The notes under the pieces: model-generated
What the model was told of the DNA's origin: nothing
The model's input: only the letters and a program-made list of their open reading frames with translations
Databases searched by the model: none
Assembly: GCF_010672525.1 (NCBI RefSeq)
Contig: NZ_JAAHGH010000003.1
Location: 1 to 64,000, forward strand
Direction: 5' to 3'
From: Okeania sp. SIO2B3
GTDB taxonomy: Bacteria; Cyanobacteriota; Cyanobacteriia; Cyanobacteriales; Microcoleaceae
DNA length: 64,000 bases
Made by a program: the position numbers and the translations under genes
Shown: in pieces, positions 1 to 9,116 of the stretch
How positions within the stretch are numbered: position 1 is the first letter of the stretch
Layout: each line of letters opens with the position of its first letter

Positions 1-168
1 TCAACTGCGGTGCAAAACATGTTCTTAGACGAGAATGCAGCCATAAATATATTAGTCGCGGGCGGGCAGTCCGAGACACTAAACGGACGTGGAGGCAAGC
101 GTAAGACTACTGCAAAAGTAGCAGCAGTCAATGAAGTGTCAACCCACCGAGGAGCTACGGCTCGGTAG
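1..168 (+). CDS. tnpB: TnpB C-terminal fragment (cut by window edge)
   Basis: The first 56 codons are open from base 1 and end at TAG 166-168. They contain LDENAAINIL followed by a Gly-rich tail, which matches the end of TnpB proteins of the IS200/IS605 superfamily, where GxxxxRDxNAAxN carries the last RuvC aspartate. The usual Arg before that Asp is Leu here, but the Asp is kept. TnpB is an RNA-guided nuclease that homes on the donor site. The rest of the gene lies upstream of the window, so I cannot say if it is intact. The last ~110 bases are closely matched by the small element at 17915-18138. Confidence 0.75.
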   Translation, partial: STAVQNMFLDENAAINILVAGGQSETLNGRGGKRKTTAKVAAVNEVSTHRGATAR

Positions 169-203
169 GAATCCCCGTGCCTTTAGGCCGGGGAGGATGT
201 CAA
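169..203 (+). mobile_element. Right end of IS200/IS605-type element
   Basis: Directly after the tnpB stop, a CCCC...GGGG stem around a GCC-TTTA-GGC loop ends in GGAGGATGTCAA. The same terminus closes the element at 17915-18138 and, inverted and diverged, the one at 15903-16285. In this superfamily the subterminal hairpin is the transposase end. The last bases form the omega-RNA scaffold, and the flank after TCAA is the guide. Confidence 0.7.
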
Positions 204-301
204 ACTCACTAGAAAGCCATCAATATTTTCATTCTCTGAAGCTCATAAAAAAACGGCTTTGCCAAATTACTACTCCCTAAAACAAACAAAACCACAACAA
301 A

Positions 302-1573
302 ATGATAAAAATTATCCATCTTTCCGACATTCATATTGGTAGTGGTTTTTCCCACGGTCGTATCAACCCAAAAACAGGTCTAAATACTCGCCTCGAAGAC
401 TTTATTTCCAGTCTAAAACTTTGTATAGATAAAGCAATTTCCGAACCAGTCGATTTAGTATTATTCGGTGGAGATGCTTTTCCAGATGCTACTCCCGCGC
501 CATACATAAAACAAGCTTTTTCTCGCGAATTACGCCGTTTAGTAGATGCTAAAATTCCCACAGTATTATTAGTAGGAAATCACGACCAACATTCCCAAGG
601 TCAAGGAGGAGCAAGTTTAGGTATTTATAGTACTTTAGGAGTGCCCGGAGTAGTGGTAGGCGATCGCTTAGAAACTCACAATATTCAAACTAAAAGTGGT
701 GCTATTCAGATTATTACTTTGCCTTGGTTAACTGCTTCTAGTTTGATGACAAAATCTGAGACTGAAAGTTTATCAATGGGTAAAGTGAATGAGTTATTAA
801 TTGAAAAATTGAAGTTGGTATTAGAAGGAGAAGTTCGCAAATTAAATCCAGAAATTCCGACGGTACTTTTAGCTCATTTAATGGCAGATAGGGCGAGTTT
901 AGGTGCAGAACGTTTTTTAGCTGTGGGTAAGGGTTTTAATATTCCTGTTTCTTTGTTAAACCGTGATTGTTTTGATTATGTAGCTTTGGGTCATGTTCAT
1001 AAACATCAAAATTTGAATAAGTCTAATAATCCACCAATTATTTATCCGGGAAGTATTGAAAGAGTAGATTTTAGTGAAGAAAAAGAAGAGAAAGGTTTTG
1101 TTTTACTTGAATTAGAAAAAGGCGCAGTTAAATGGGAATTTTGTTCTTTGCCTGTGCGAAATTTTTATACTATTAAGGTTAATGTTTCCGAAGCAGAAAA
1201 TCCACAAGCTGAATTGTTAAAAGCTATTAGTAAAACTCATATAAAAGATGCTGTAGTGCGGTTAATTTATCAGTTACGTTCCGAGCAGTTAGATTTGATT
1301 GATAATGGAGTATTACATCAAGCTTTAAGTGAGGCACATACTTATACTATTCAACCAGAATTAGTCAGTCAGTTAGCAAGACCCCGTTTACCAGAATTGG
1401 CAAAAGGTAATAGTATCGATCCGTTAAAAGCATTAAAAACTTATTTAGAAAGTAGGGAAGATATTCAAGATATTCAGGAAGAAATGTTAGAAGCTGCTGC
1501 TAAATTACTATCAGATGGAGTAGATTTGTCGGCAGAAAATTCAGAGAGTCAGTTAAGTTTGTTTAGGGAATAG
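302..1573 (+). CDS. sbcD: SbcD-like exonuclease (metallophosphoesterase)
   Basis: A 423-residue protein of the calcineurin-like phosphoesterase family, matching SbcD/Mre11-type nuclease subunits that process DNA ends and hairpins with SbcC. The metal-binding motifs are visible in order: DIH at 9-11, GGDAFPD at 56-62, GNHD at 92-95, AH near 192 and GHVH at 230-233. The remainder is the usual capping domain. MIKIIHLSDIH is the canonical start, although no clear Shine-Dalgarno sequence precedes ATG 302. No sbcC is seen next to it. It follows the end of an IS by about 100 bp and is followed by repeats, so it looks monocistronic. Confidence 0.8.
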   Translation: MIKIIHLSDIHIGSGFSHGRINPKTGLNTRLEDFISSLKLCIDKAISEPVDLVLFGGDAFPDATPAPYIKQAFSRELRRLVDAKIPTVLLVGNHDQHSQGQGGASLGIYSTLGVPGVVVGDRLETHNIQTKSGAIQIITLPWLTASSLMTKSETESLSMGKVNELLIEKLKLVLEGEVRKLNPEIPTVLLAHLMADRASLGAERFLAVGKGFNIPVSLLNRDCFDYVALGHVHKHQNLNKSNNPPIIYPGSIERVDFSEEKEEKGFVLLELEKGAVKWEFCSLPVRNFYTIKVNVSEAENPQAELLKAISKTHIKDAVVRLIYQLRSEQLDLIDNGVLHQALSEAHTYTIQPELVSQLARPRLPELAKGNSIDPLKALKTYLESREDIQDIQEEMLEAAAKLLSDGVDLSAENSESQLSLFRE

Positions 1574-1617
1574 GGAATAGGGAATAGGGAATAGGGAGTA
1601 GGGAGTAGGGAGTAGGG
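1564..1617. repeat. Heptanucleotide tandem repeat
   Basis: Seven or more head-to-tail copies of a 7-bp unit of the AGGGAAT / AGGGAGT type start in the last codons of sbcD and run past the stop. Such short tandemly repeated repetitive sequences are typical of filamentous cyanobacteria. Others of different unit lie near 5770, 6690, 25610 and 43375-43510. Confidence 0.8.
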
Positions 1618-1798
1618 GGAAATAATTGATAATTTCTGTGGAATAATTCATTTTATTTTTTATTATTGGAGATGTCTATTAATCTATGTCTGGCGTTGCT
1701 GATGCGTGGGTATGATTTGTATTTTTTGGTAGTTGCTAAACTATTGAATAACAAATATTTGAGATTGTTCAATTTTTATTTTCATACCTTGATTCAGT

Positions 1799-1979
1799 AA
1801 TACCAATTTCATAAAATATTACTACAGTGACGACACAATAAACAGGGAACAGGGAAATAAAAACATAATAAAAAAGAGTAAAAAAGGTGAAAAATTTATA
1901 ATTTATGGAATTTATGATTTTTTCTTTTAGGAACAAATCACCAATTAAGATGTAACTACCTTTTTTGAATTTGGTATAA
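1799..1979 (+). repeat. R3 miniature element
   Basis: About 180 bp bounded by ATACCAATTTCATAAAATATT and, on the other side, CCTTTTTTGAATTTGGTATA. The inverse copy is at 19333-19532, where it sits inside an R1 element. No coding capacity. Likely a MITE. Confidence 0.65.
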
Positions 1980-2058
1980 CGCCCTATGTCCTAACCAACT
2001 CCTTCCTGGCTATATTCTTCCTTTTTCCTCACTTTTACTAAAGCTTCAGACTAATTGC

Positions 2059-2160
2059 GATATAACATTTGAAGCAAAGGGTGGAAACATATCAAAAGCT
2101 TAAAACTCAGGCAATGCAATATTTTTCCTTCTTCCTTCTTCCTTCTTTCTTCTGCTATAC
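2059..2160 (-). repeat. R10 repeat copy
   Basis: About 100 bp with a CTTCC-rich tract, ATCAAAAGCTTAAAACTCAG and TCTGCTATA. It is the inverted counterpart of copies at 12343-12446 and 31695-31800, which differ mainly in the length of the GAAGGAA tract. Confidence 0.6.
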
Positions 2161-2227
2161 AACTGAAAATTGGAGTTAGAAAAAATCATTAAATAATCTT
2201 CTAACTAAACAATTCTCAGTTATTCAA

Positions 2228-2333
2228 ATAATTACAGTGGTTTTCACAAAGGTAGACAACAAAACTTCTGCCTTCTGCCTTCTGCCTTTAAGCCAAAATC
2301 TTTGTATTCTATGTTAATGAAAACTGCTGTAAA
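2228..2333 (+). repeat. Empty-site copy of repeat found at 54253
   Basis: Begins TTACAGTGGTTTTCAC, contains TTCTGCCTTCTGCC and ends TGTTAATGAAAACTGCTGTAA. It matches both flanks of the R1 insertion at 54253-54617 and lacks the insertion, so it serves as an empty-site comparison. Confidence 0.65.
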
Positions 2334-3074
2334 TTAACCAAATCTATATCCAAAACCTCTAACTGTAACAACATATTCTGGTTTACTAGGATTTAACTCT
2401 AGTTTTTCCCGTAACCAACGAATATGAACATCTACAGTTTTACTATCCCCAATAAAATCTGGCCCCCAAACTTGTTCTAATAATTGTTCGCGAGACCAAA
2501 CTCTGCGTGGATAACTCATAAATAGCTCAAGTAAGCGAAATTGTTTGGGGGAAATTTTCACTTCTTGACCTCTAACAGTTACTCGACACTCTTCTGGATA
2601 AAGAACTATATCTTTGTACTGAAGCATAATTGGTTGAGGCAGTTGACCTAGACGTTGGCGACGCATCAGAGACCGACAACGAGCCATAAATTCCCGCATC
2701 CCAAAAGGTTTAGTCAAATAATCATCCGCTCCAGCTTCTAAATAGAAAGCACAATTATTTGCACTGCCTCTTGCTCCTAAAATCATGATTGGTATAGAAT
2801 TACCTTGATGTCTTAACATCCGGCATATGTCTAGACCATTAATTGAGTCAAGAATTAGAAGATTGAAAGAAGGTTCACTTTGAATGGATGAATAATTCTG
2901 AACCGTAGGAATTACACTACGTCCGTCTGGAGCAATAACTACTTCACAACTTTGTTCTTCTAGAGCTAAGGCTAACATATCCCGAAATAGCTCTTCAGAT
3001 TCTAATAGCAAAACTTTGCTAGTTATTCTCACGCCAGACTTTAAAAGACTTTCGCTTAGATCGGGGGAAAACAT
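2334..3074 (-). CDS. OmpR/PhoB-family response regulator
   Basis: 246 residues: receiver domain about 20-140 and winged-helix DNA-binding domain about 150-246, ending in the typical VRGFGYRF. The predicted phosphoacceptor is Asp76 (LLILDS) and the conserved Lys is 122 (LTKPFG). The receiver is not textbook: the acidic pocket is ESEE at 25-28 rather than a DD pair, and the position normally Thr/Ser before the ARG motif is Gly100. It may therefore be controlled weakly or without phosphorylation, as in some cyanobacterial atypical regulators such as NblR. I do not assign it to a named regulator. No histidine kinase is adjacent. Confidence 0.85.
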   Translation of the reverse strand: MFSPDLSESLLKSGVRITSKVLLLESEELFRDMLALALEEQSCEVVIAPDGRSVIPTVQNYSSIQSEPSFNLLILDSINGLDICRMLRHQGNSIPIMILGARGSANNCAFYLEAGADDYLTKPFGMREFMARCRSLMRRQRLGQLPQPIMLQYKDIVLYPEECRVTVRGQEVKISPKQFRLLELFMSYPRRVWSREQLLEQVWGPDFIGDSKTVDVHIRWLREKLELNPSKPEYVVTVRGFGYRFG

Positions 3075-3913
3075 AAATATCGCTTTTGATGTATTTGACA
3101 GTAAATCATTAATGTTGCCTGAAGTGAAAATTTAGGCGATCGCTAATTTTGTAGCTAATTAACTTCATTAATGCTCAACCATCCAACAGCTAAAAGCACT
3201 GGTTTTTTTATCCATTCATACAACGCATTCTGACTTTGAAATATTGCTGTTGCTATACTAATAGTAGTAATAGCGGGGCCTGCTCTATAGTCAGGCCATT
3301 GGTCGTTTTTTGGGAGAGGTATCAAGTTAGTAAGCATTGCCCACTTCCATATTCCATTGTTGTGCTGGATACAAAACTTGGATGTCCTCATATTATGTCT
3401 AATAGGTTAAACAAAAGTTAACTCAAGGTTATCAAAAGGTTAAATTATTTTTTCATGAGATTAACTACCTATTAGCTATTAGCTAACCTCCTACGGAGGA
3501 ACTACGTTAACAGCTATCAGCCGAAAAATTTGTACATATAATTAGGGATTGCTGATTAAATCTCAAAGCATTGATAGATAATTTTTTTAGCTTTTATTTA
3601 AAGGATCGAAAAAAGCCCCTGGTTTTCTGTGGAAAACCCTCAAAAAGTTAGTATAAAACCCACCCACACGCACTTCAAGGGCGTATCATTAAAAGTAGTA
3701 TATCAATCCGTAGCTTGGTAGATATTTATCATCAGCAAATCATCTCAATTACTTTTTTAGTAGATCAAATTCCGAGTAAATAATTGAGTATAAACACTTA
3801 CTTGATCGTGTACTCAATCGCGGCAGCTATGATTTTCTGATAAAATTCTGTCTCCAGTATAGCTGTCTGGTGACTCCTGATTCTATACTACATTTTGTGG
3901 TGCGGAATGTGGG
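3075..3913. other. Intergenic region with repeat relics
   Basis: I see no credible gene. It holds an R5-like scrap (about 3470-3535, AGCTAACCTCC...GGAGGAACTACG), the conserved end of an R1 element at about 3541-3600, and an R2 relic of which the inner part and right terminus (GTGCGGAATGTGGG, ending 3913) are clear. The R2 relic lacks the R1 insertion seen in the homologous copy at 25146-25673. Confidence 0.55.
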
Positions 3914-4071
3914 ATAAAAGGCAGGGAAATAGCAAAAAAATCACTCTTATAATTGTTCCGGCTATCTTTTCTATAATTCCTCGTTTATCCTGTAGGGGCG
4001 ATTCGCGAATCACCCCTACTCTAATCTCTCCCACTCCCCTACTCCCCCACTCCTTTAATTTTAGGAGGAGT

Positions 4072-4755
4072 AAAACATCCCCTTTGTGTTCCGGAACAGT
4101 TTTGAAACATTGAAATTAAAGATTGAGAAATTTATGGATAAAACATCCCCTTTGTGTTCCGGAACAGTTTTGAAACATTGAAATTAAAGATTGAGAAATT
4201 TATGGATAAAACATCCCCTTTGTGTTCCGGAACAGTTTTGAACCATTGAAATGTAAAGATTGAGAAATTTAGGGATAAAACATCCCCTTTGTGTTCCGGA
4301 ACAGTTTTGAACCATTGAAATGTAAAGATTGAGAAATTTATGGATAAAACATCCCCTTTGTGTTCCGGAACAGTTTTGAACCATTGAAATGTAAAGATTG
4401 AGAAATTTATGGATAAAACATCCCCTTTGTGTTCCGGAACAGTTTTGAACCATTGAAATTAAAGATTGAGAAATTTATGGATAAAACATCCCCTTTGTGT
4501 TCCGGAACAGTTTTGAACCATTGAAATTAAAGATTGAGAAATTTATGGATAAAACATCCCCTTTGTGTTCCGGAACAGTTTTTAATCATGGAAATTAAAG
4601 ATTGAGAAATTTATGGATAAAACATCCCCTTTGTGTTCCGAAACAGTTTTGAACCATTGAAATTAAAGATTGAGAAATTTATGGATAAAACATCCCCTTT
4701 GTGTTCCGGAACAGTTTTTAATCATTGAAATGTAAAGATTGAGAAATTTAGGGTA
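4072..4755. repeat. Ten-copy 68/69-bp tandem array with palindrome
   Basis: Ten head-to-tail units start at 4072, 4140, 4208, 4277, 4346, 4415, 4483, 4551, 4619 and 4687. Units are 68 or 69 bp, the extra base coming from AAATGTAAAG against AAATTAAAG. Nine units carry the perfect 12-bp palindrome TGTTCCGGAACA; the unit at 4619 has one mismatch. The rest is GATTGAGAAATTTATGGATAAAACATCCCC. Reading frames through the array are a by-product of the 69-bp period. The nearest gene downstream is the creatininase-family gene 250 bp away. Function unknown: operator array, replication or partition site, or satellite are all possible. Confidence 0.9.
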
Positions 4756-4905
4756 TATTTAGGAGTCAGCTTTGCAAACGCACAAAGCATTCCGCCATTG
4801 AAAGGGAATGAGCTAGAAGTCGGGGACAAACAACCCAAGCTTTTCCGTTCCGGAATGCTCTTCTTGCCAAATACTATTATCGGCTACACTACCTTTTTAG
4901 ACTGA
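4756..4905 (+). other. Possible gene remnant after the tandem array
   Basis: From the end of the last repeat one frame stays open to TAG 4899-4901 and reads ...SIPPLKGNELEVGDKQPKLF... then RSGMLFLPN. The composition is more protein-like than the flanks, but there is no good start codon and I recognise no family. The opposite strand is also open (KKSIPERKSLGCL...), so the strand is uncertain. The segment ends with a further TTCCGGAA core (4854-4861), like the array palindrome. Confidence 0.3.
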
Positions 4906-5012
4906 TAGTTGAAGTGCTAATAGCTGATAGCTAGTTAAAAGGTTAATCCCTATTTAAAGTTAGATTAATTTTTCTACTTATATTCAATATCAAAAGTATA
5001 AATAATTAAAAA

Positions 5013-5759
5013 ATGCTACTACAATTAAGTACCTGGTCTGAAGTCGAAACTTATCTGAGTCAATCTCAAGGTATTATTCTGCCAATAGGTTCTACGGAGC
5101 AGCATGGACCAACAGGGTTGATTGGCACAGATGCTATTTGTGCAGAAGTTATATCTAAGGGTGTGGGAGAAACAGTAGGAGCATTAGTCGGACCGACGAT
5201 TAATGTAGGTATGGCATTACATCATACAGGTTTCCCAGGTACAATCAGTCTGCGACCTAGTACGATGATTCAAGTAATTCGTGACTATATAGTTTGTTTA
5301 ACTAGGTCTGGGTTTACCAAATTTTTCTTTATCAATGGCCACGGAGGCAATATTGCGACTCTTAAGGCTGCCTTCTCAGAAACTTATGCTCATTTGGCCG
5401 ATCTAAATATGGCTAATGGGGAGTTGGTCAAGTGCAAGGTAGGAAATTGGTTTATGTGTGGCTCAGTTTATAAATTAGCTAAAGAATTGTATGGCAATGA
5501 GGAAGGTTCTCACGCTACACCGAGTGAAGTAGCTTTAACTCAGTATGTTTACCCAGAAGCAATTAAAGTAGCACCACTTTCAGAAGATGTAGCTAGTGGT
5601 TATCCCATATATGGTGCTGCTAATTTCCGTTACCGATATCCTGATGGTCGGATGGGTTCAAACCCTGCATTAGCAACCCCTGAACATGGTAAGCAGTTTT
5701 ATGAGTTGGCAGTAAAGGAACTGAGTAATTCTTACTTGCAGTTTGTGAATAGTCACTAG
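5013..5759 (+). CDS. Creatininase-family amidohydrolase
   Basis: 248 residues of the creatininase / MftE-like family, metal-dependent amidohydrolases. The motifs are complete: GSTEQHGP at 26-33 with metal ligands Glu29 and His31, Asp40, NGHGGN at 108-113, and EEGSHATPSE near 163-172. The substrate cannot be told from sequence: creatinine hydrolysis is only one activity in the family, and cyanobacterial members are uncharacterised as far as I know. The gene stands alone between the tandem array and a repeat cluster. Start ATG 5013 precedes the usual LLQLSTW opening; the ribosome site is weak. Confidence 0.85.
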   Translation: MLLQLSTWSEVETYLSQSQGIILPIGSTEQHGPTGLIGTDAICAEVISKGVGETVGALVGPTINVGMALHHTGFPGTISLRPSTMIQVIRDYIVCLTRSGFTKFFFINGHGGNIATLKAAFSETYAHLADLNMANGELVKCKVGNWFMCGSVYKLAKELYGNEEGSHATPSEVALTQYVYPEAIKVAPLSEDVASGYPIYGAANFRYRYPDGRMGSNPALATPEHGKQFYELAVKELSNSYLQFVNSH

Positions 5760-5773
5760 GAAGAAGAAGGAGC

Positions 5774-5807
<34 letters not shown>

Positions 5808-5950
5808 GCAAGGAAGGAAGAGAATTTAGAAAGATTTGGCAATGACGCTCAGATGGAAAATTTTTTGGTAGTCCTGGTCACCAACCTGTGAAGATATATA
5901 TTTTTTCATTTCTTCCCATACTCCCCACACTCTTTCTACCATTACTATGC

Positions 5951-6258
5951 ACATTCCGCACCACAAAATGTAGCATAAAAACATAAGTTAAAAGTCAAAA
6001 GTCAAAAGTCAGAAATAAGTCAAAAGTAAGAAATCAGAAGTAATAAGTAAGAAATCAGAAGTAAGAAGTAAGAAGTAAGAAGAAAATTATAGTGGTCAAT
6101 AGGAGTCAAGGATTCAGTCAGTATTTCTGCTTAATATTTAACTGAGAATTTGACTGCCGATCAAGGTAAATAAAGATAATTTATATAGTATAAATACCTA
6201 AGCAAGCTACGGATTTTATACTAATTTTTATGTTACAAATTGAAGTGCGGAATGTGGG
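5951..6258 (-). mobile_element. R2 miniature element with direct-repeat flanks
   Basis: Left ACATTCCGCAC and right GTGCGGAATGTGGG are inverted ends. The 11-mer TTACTATGCAC occurs at 5942-5952, running into the left end, and again at 6259-6269 just after the right end, which suggests a target duplication of about 8-9 bp. Inside are AAGTCAAAAGTCAGAAAT-type short repeats. Confidence 0.7.
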
Positions 6259-6508
6259 TTACTATGCACTACCATCAACTTTCAATTATTTATCCCTATT
6301 CCTTTATTTATCCCTATTCCTTCTTTTCGAGGAGATGTCTAATAATCGCTCAAAACTTGATTGAATTCTACTAATTACTTAATCATTGAAGTCTTGCATT
6401 CTTTTTGAGAAATAATATTACATAGCACTACGCAAATAGGTTAGGGCAATTATAAACACTCAAACAAGCATCAGGAATTACTTCTAACTTCTGACTTGCG
6501 CGTAGCGC

Positions 6509-7010
6509 TATATCATGTCCGCTTAATAGCGTGATAAAAAACTTGGGGTTGCACATTATGGAATGATATTGCCAAAAATTAGTTTAGACTTTGACTAAAA
6601 ATAACCATTAATTAATCATTCTAGCAATTGATTAATCAACAATTCGGCGTTGGTAAAGCGCGTGTATGATATGAATCTTAATTCTTGAGGAGTCAGGAGT
6701 CAGGAGTCAGGAGTCAACCCACCCCTCGCCCCTCCCAGGAGGGGAAGAATGAAGTTGAAACCCCGAGTAGAAAGATAAAGTTTTTCGGGGAGCATAAAGG
6801 TCACGGAGTTCTATCGCGCTCTTATCCGGGCATGGTATCATACCTCAAATTACCAACGCCAACAATTCAATTCAATCAAAAATCTCAAATCATTCGTCGC
6901 TGTGCAATGCCAAAAACTTTCTTCTTTATTTCCTCCTGACTCCTGACTTATAACTTATAACTTATGACGCCTCTGTCGTTATTTATAAGTATTTAACCGG
7001 GCATGATATT
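6509..7010. mobile_element. R8 element, long copy
   Basis: Ends are TATATCATGTCCG (6509-6521) and CGGGCATGATATT (6998-7010), inverted with one mismatch. The short copy at 13173-13329 has perfect 12-bp ends. The interior holds AGTCAGG heptamers (about 6690-6715) and repeat debris, but no gene. Confidence 0.55.
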
Positions 7011-7013
7011 ACT

Positions 7014-7290
7014 TAAGGCTTGCTGATTAAATCTAAAAGCATTGACAGATAAAGACAAGTGCCTTTTTGGGGGCGAAAAAAGTGCGCCTGTTTCAGCTGT
7101 TGGTGCTCATGCATGGAACGTATTTTAGGCTCATAGTTGGGCAGAAAAATTAAGGGACAAAACTTAGCTCCTACCTCCTCGTTCATTCCCATTTCTCCCC
7201 TCCTGGGAGGGGTTAGGGGTGGGTTGTCTCCAGTATAGCTGTCTACCTGTCTCCTACTCCTACTAAAAGACTAGTGAAGCGCAAACCCTA
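7014..7290 (+). mobile_element. R1 miniature element
   Basis: Starts with AGGCTTGCTGATTAAATCTA and the conserved GCATTGACAGATAAAG, continues with AAAAAGTGCGCCTGTTT, and ends GAAGCGCAAACCCTA. No coding capacity. 7291-7620 is AT-rich and holds nothing I can name except the presumed promoter of the following gene. Confidence 0.65.
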
Positions 7291-7635
7291 CTTAAAGTAC
7301 ATTTAATTTATATAATTTTCTACTTCAAACCTTTACCTAGTTTAAATTACGATCTAAATTTAGATATTGAGGGTTGCAAAAACTGAAATTTGAGTTAGTA
7401 TATAACTCATAAACTAATCAATTATATCTAGCAAAATCGATACATAAAATCAGTAAAATAATAGACAAAAAGCTAATAATATTACTTTTTTATCACTTCT
7501 TACCTAAAAAGTATGTTTTGAAAGATTACTTTATTCTTACTGACAAGAATAAGTAATTCCTCTACCGTAAAAGTATGGAGAAAAACAAATAACTTCTCTC
7601 TCAAATGTAGATATTAAGTTTCAGAGGTCAAGATT

Positions 7636-8214
7636 GTGAACAACCAATTAAAAGTTTCCCTAGTAGGTGTCTTAGCAACCGTTGGTCTCTGGGGTTTCAT
7701 ACCTCAATCAGAAGCCAAAGCAGAACAATTAGAAACTACTGACAAAGTAGTATTTACTTGTGTTTCAATGAATGCTGCAGAAAATCAATATGCTACTGTT
7801 CCTCAAATAGTTCGTGAAACACGGGATACAAGTGAGCCTGGACTTTTAGGTGGATATCCCCTAGTAAAACGAGAAGTTATTCAAGTTTCCTCTAAACCAA
7901 TGATTGTGTGGACTGCAACTCTCTCTTCCGATCATCCCAAAGGTGCTTATACTCCTGACCGTCGTTGTCAATCTGTTAGCACTCGTCTAACTAACCTTGC
8001 TTATGCCCTGGGAATGGAAACTTTTGCAGATATCAGTAATATTGGAGTTGTAAACTATGAGCAAGTAGTTTATGTTTCTCCAGAAGAAGAGCCTAGCTTC
8101 GATAATGTAGTATTTACATTAAAGCCAGGAAATCGTGATAAATCAGAAGAGATTATCACTCAATTTAAAGATTTCGGACAAGGTACTGCTAGTGACGAAC
8201 CTATCTACGAATAA
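7636..8214 (+). CDS. COP23-domain secreted protein
   Basis: 192 residues with an N-terminal signal peptide (hydrophobic VSLVGVLATVGLWGF, cleavage near 28-31). The mature part has the COP23 pattern: VVFTCVSM, MIVWTATLSSDHP, then RRCQSVSTRLTNLA. COP23 was named for a 23-kDa membrane-associated protein of a cyanobacterium with circadian abundance; its biochemical role is unknown. The two Cys in the mature part (FTC and RRC) could form a disulfide. The start is GTG 7636 with AGAGG upstream. It sits with a small secreted protein and a trypsin-like protease, a grouping that suggests an extracytoplasmic role. Confidence 0.75.
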   Translation: MNNQLKVSLVGVLATVGLWGFIPQSEAKAEQLETTDKVVFTCVSMNAAENQYATVPQIVRETRDTSEPGLLGGYPLVKREVIQVSSKPMIVWTATLSSDHPKGAYTPDRRCQSVSTRLTNLAYALGMETFADISNIGVVNYEQVVYVSPEEEPSFDNVVFTLKPGNRDKSEEIITQFKDFGQGTASDEPIYE

Positions 8215-8246
8215 GTAAATGGTTTTAGTAGAGATGTTGAGGGGAT

Positions 8247-8370
8247 AACAAAGTCAGAAGTCAGAAGTCAGAAGTTGTTTTTGTAACGGGGATCTTGAGC
8301 AACCCCCCCCCAAAAAAAATTTCGCCTTAAAAGGCTGGGCTTTAGACTCAATTATTTTGATAAGTAAGCA
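8247..8370 (+). repeat. R9 repeat copy
   Basis: AGTCAGAAGTCAGAAGTT, then GTAACGGGGAT, TTTCGCCTTAAAAGGC and CAATTATTTTGATAA. The same order recurs at 60708-60835. 8371-8700 is AT-rich with no feature I can support. Confidence 0.6.
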
Positions 8371-8742
8371 AATAAAATTCCCCTCTTCATTCCTTATTTC
8401 TGAACTCTCTAGTTACTGAATTATTTAAATTGGATAATTTTGAGAAAAGGCTAGTTGAAAATAAGTTTCTCTTCTCAATTCAAACTATAATAAATAGGAA
8501 ATATCCAATTAAAATCTGTAGAAGATTTTCTCAGGCACTAATGGCTTAGTTTTCTCTAAGTTTGTGTCTGTTTTAACTACTTTATGAATTAATTTCTAAT
8601 TTCATTCTCAAAATTATACTTTCTAAATTAAGTAACCTCTAAAAAAGTAGTTAATTGTAGTTAATTAATGGGATAATAAAATAACGCTTTAGCGTGAATT
8701 TGTTTACCCAAAGTATCTCAATCAATTGTCAAGAGGAAAAAA

Positions 8743-9087
8743 ATGAAAGTTACAACTACTAAAACTTTATTTACTGCAACATTAACAATGTTTTGTGCTG
8801 TTAGCTTAAGTGCTACTCCTGCAAAATCTCAAGAAAAGTCAGTAACGAATGTTACAGGTTCCTCAGAACAATTGTTGAGTACCAGTGCTAATAGTTTGCC
8901 CAAGGATAGAAGTACGAGTTTAACTCAACAATCTACTAATAGAGGTAGACATGGATTATCTAGAAATGCACTAGATGATGTCACCAAGAGCATTAATCTC
9001 CAAATGCGGAAAAGTAGAGACCCTAAATGGAAAAGCGAGAAACAATGGTTTGATGAAAAGTGGGACTCTTTGTCTGTAGAATTTTAG
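8743..9087 (+). CDS. Small secreted protein, unknown
   Basis: 114 residues. Residues 1-30 are a clear signal peptide ending near TPAKSQ. The mature part is Ser/Thr-rich, then basic with RGRHGLSR, and ends in an aromatic stretch KWKSEKQWFDEKWDS. There is no Cys in the mature part and no family I recognise. An AGAGGAAAAAA ribosome site lies just before ATG 8743. It faces the trypsin-like protease gene and follows the COP23 gene, so it may belong with that set. Confidence 0.65.
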   Translation: MKVTTTKTLFTATLTMFCAVSLSATPAKSQEKSVTNVTGSSEQLLSTSANSLPKDRSTSLTQQSTNRGRHGLSRNALDDVTKSINLQMRKSRDPKWKSEKQWFDEKWDSLSVEF

Positions 9088-9116
9088 GAGCTTGAGCTTT
9101 TAGTTAATAGACATAG

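Noticed and set aside
3155-3421. Opposed short frames near 3155-3421
   Set aside because: Both strands are open over the same bases, with no ribosome site or recognisable motif.
4184-4453. 89-codon minus-strand frame with a repeated peptide (MVQNCSGTQRGCFIHKFLNL)
   Set aside because: It exists only where units are 69 bp and breaks where they are 68 bp; there is no ribosome site and a DNA-level array explains it.
4072-4755. CRISPR array
   Set aside because: The whole 68/69-bp unit repeats; there are no variable spacers and no cas genes in the window.
6685-6939. 84-codon frame starting in AGTCAGG repeats
   Set aside because: It begins in a heptamer repeat and runs through element debris; no motif.
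8320-8345. Terminator or riboswitch at TTTCGCCTTAAAAGGC
   Set aside because: The same sequence recurs in the R9 copy at 60790 with no gene relation, so it is part of a repeat.
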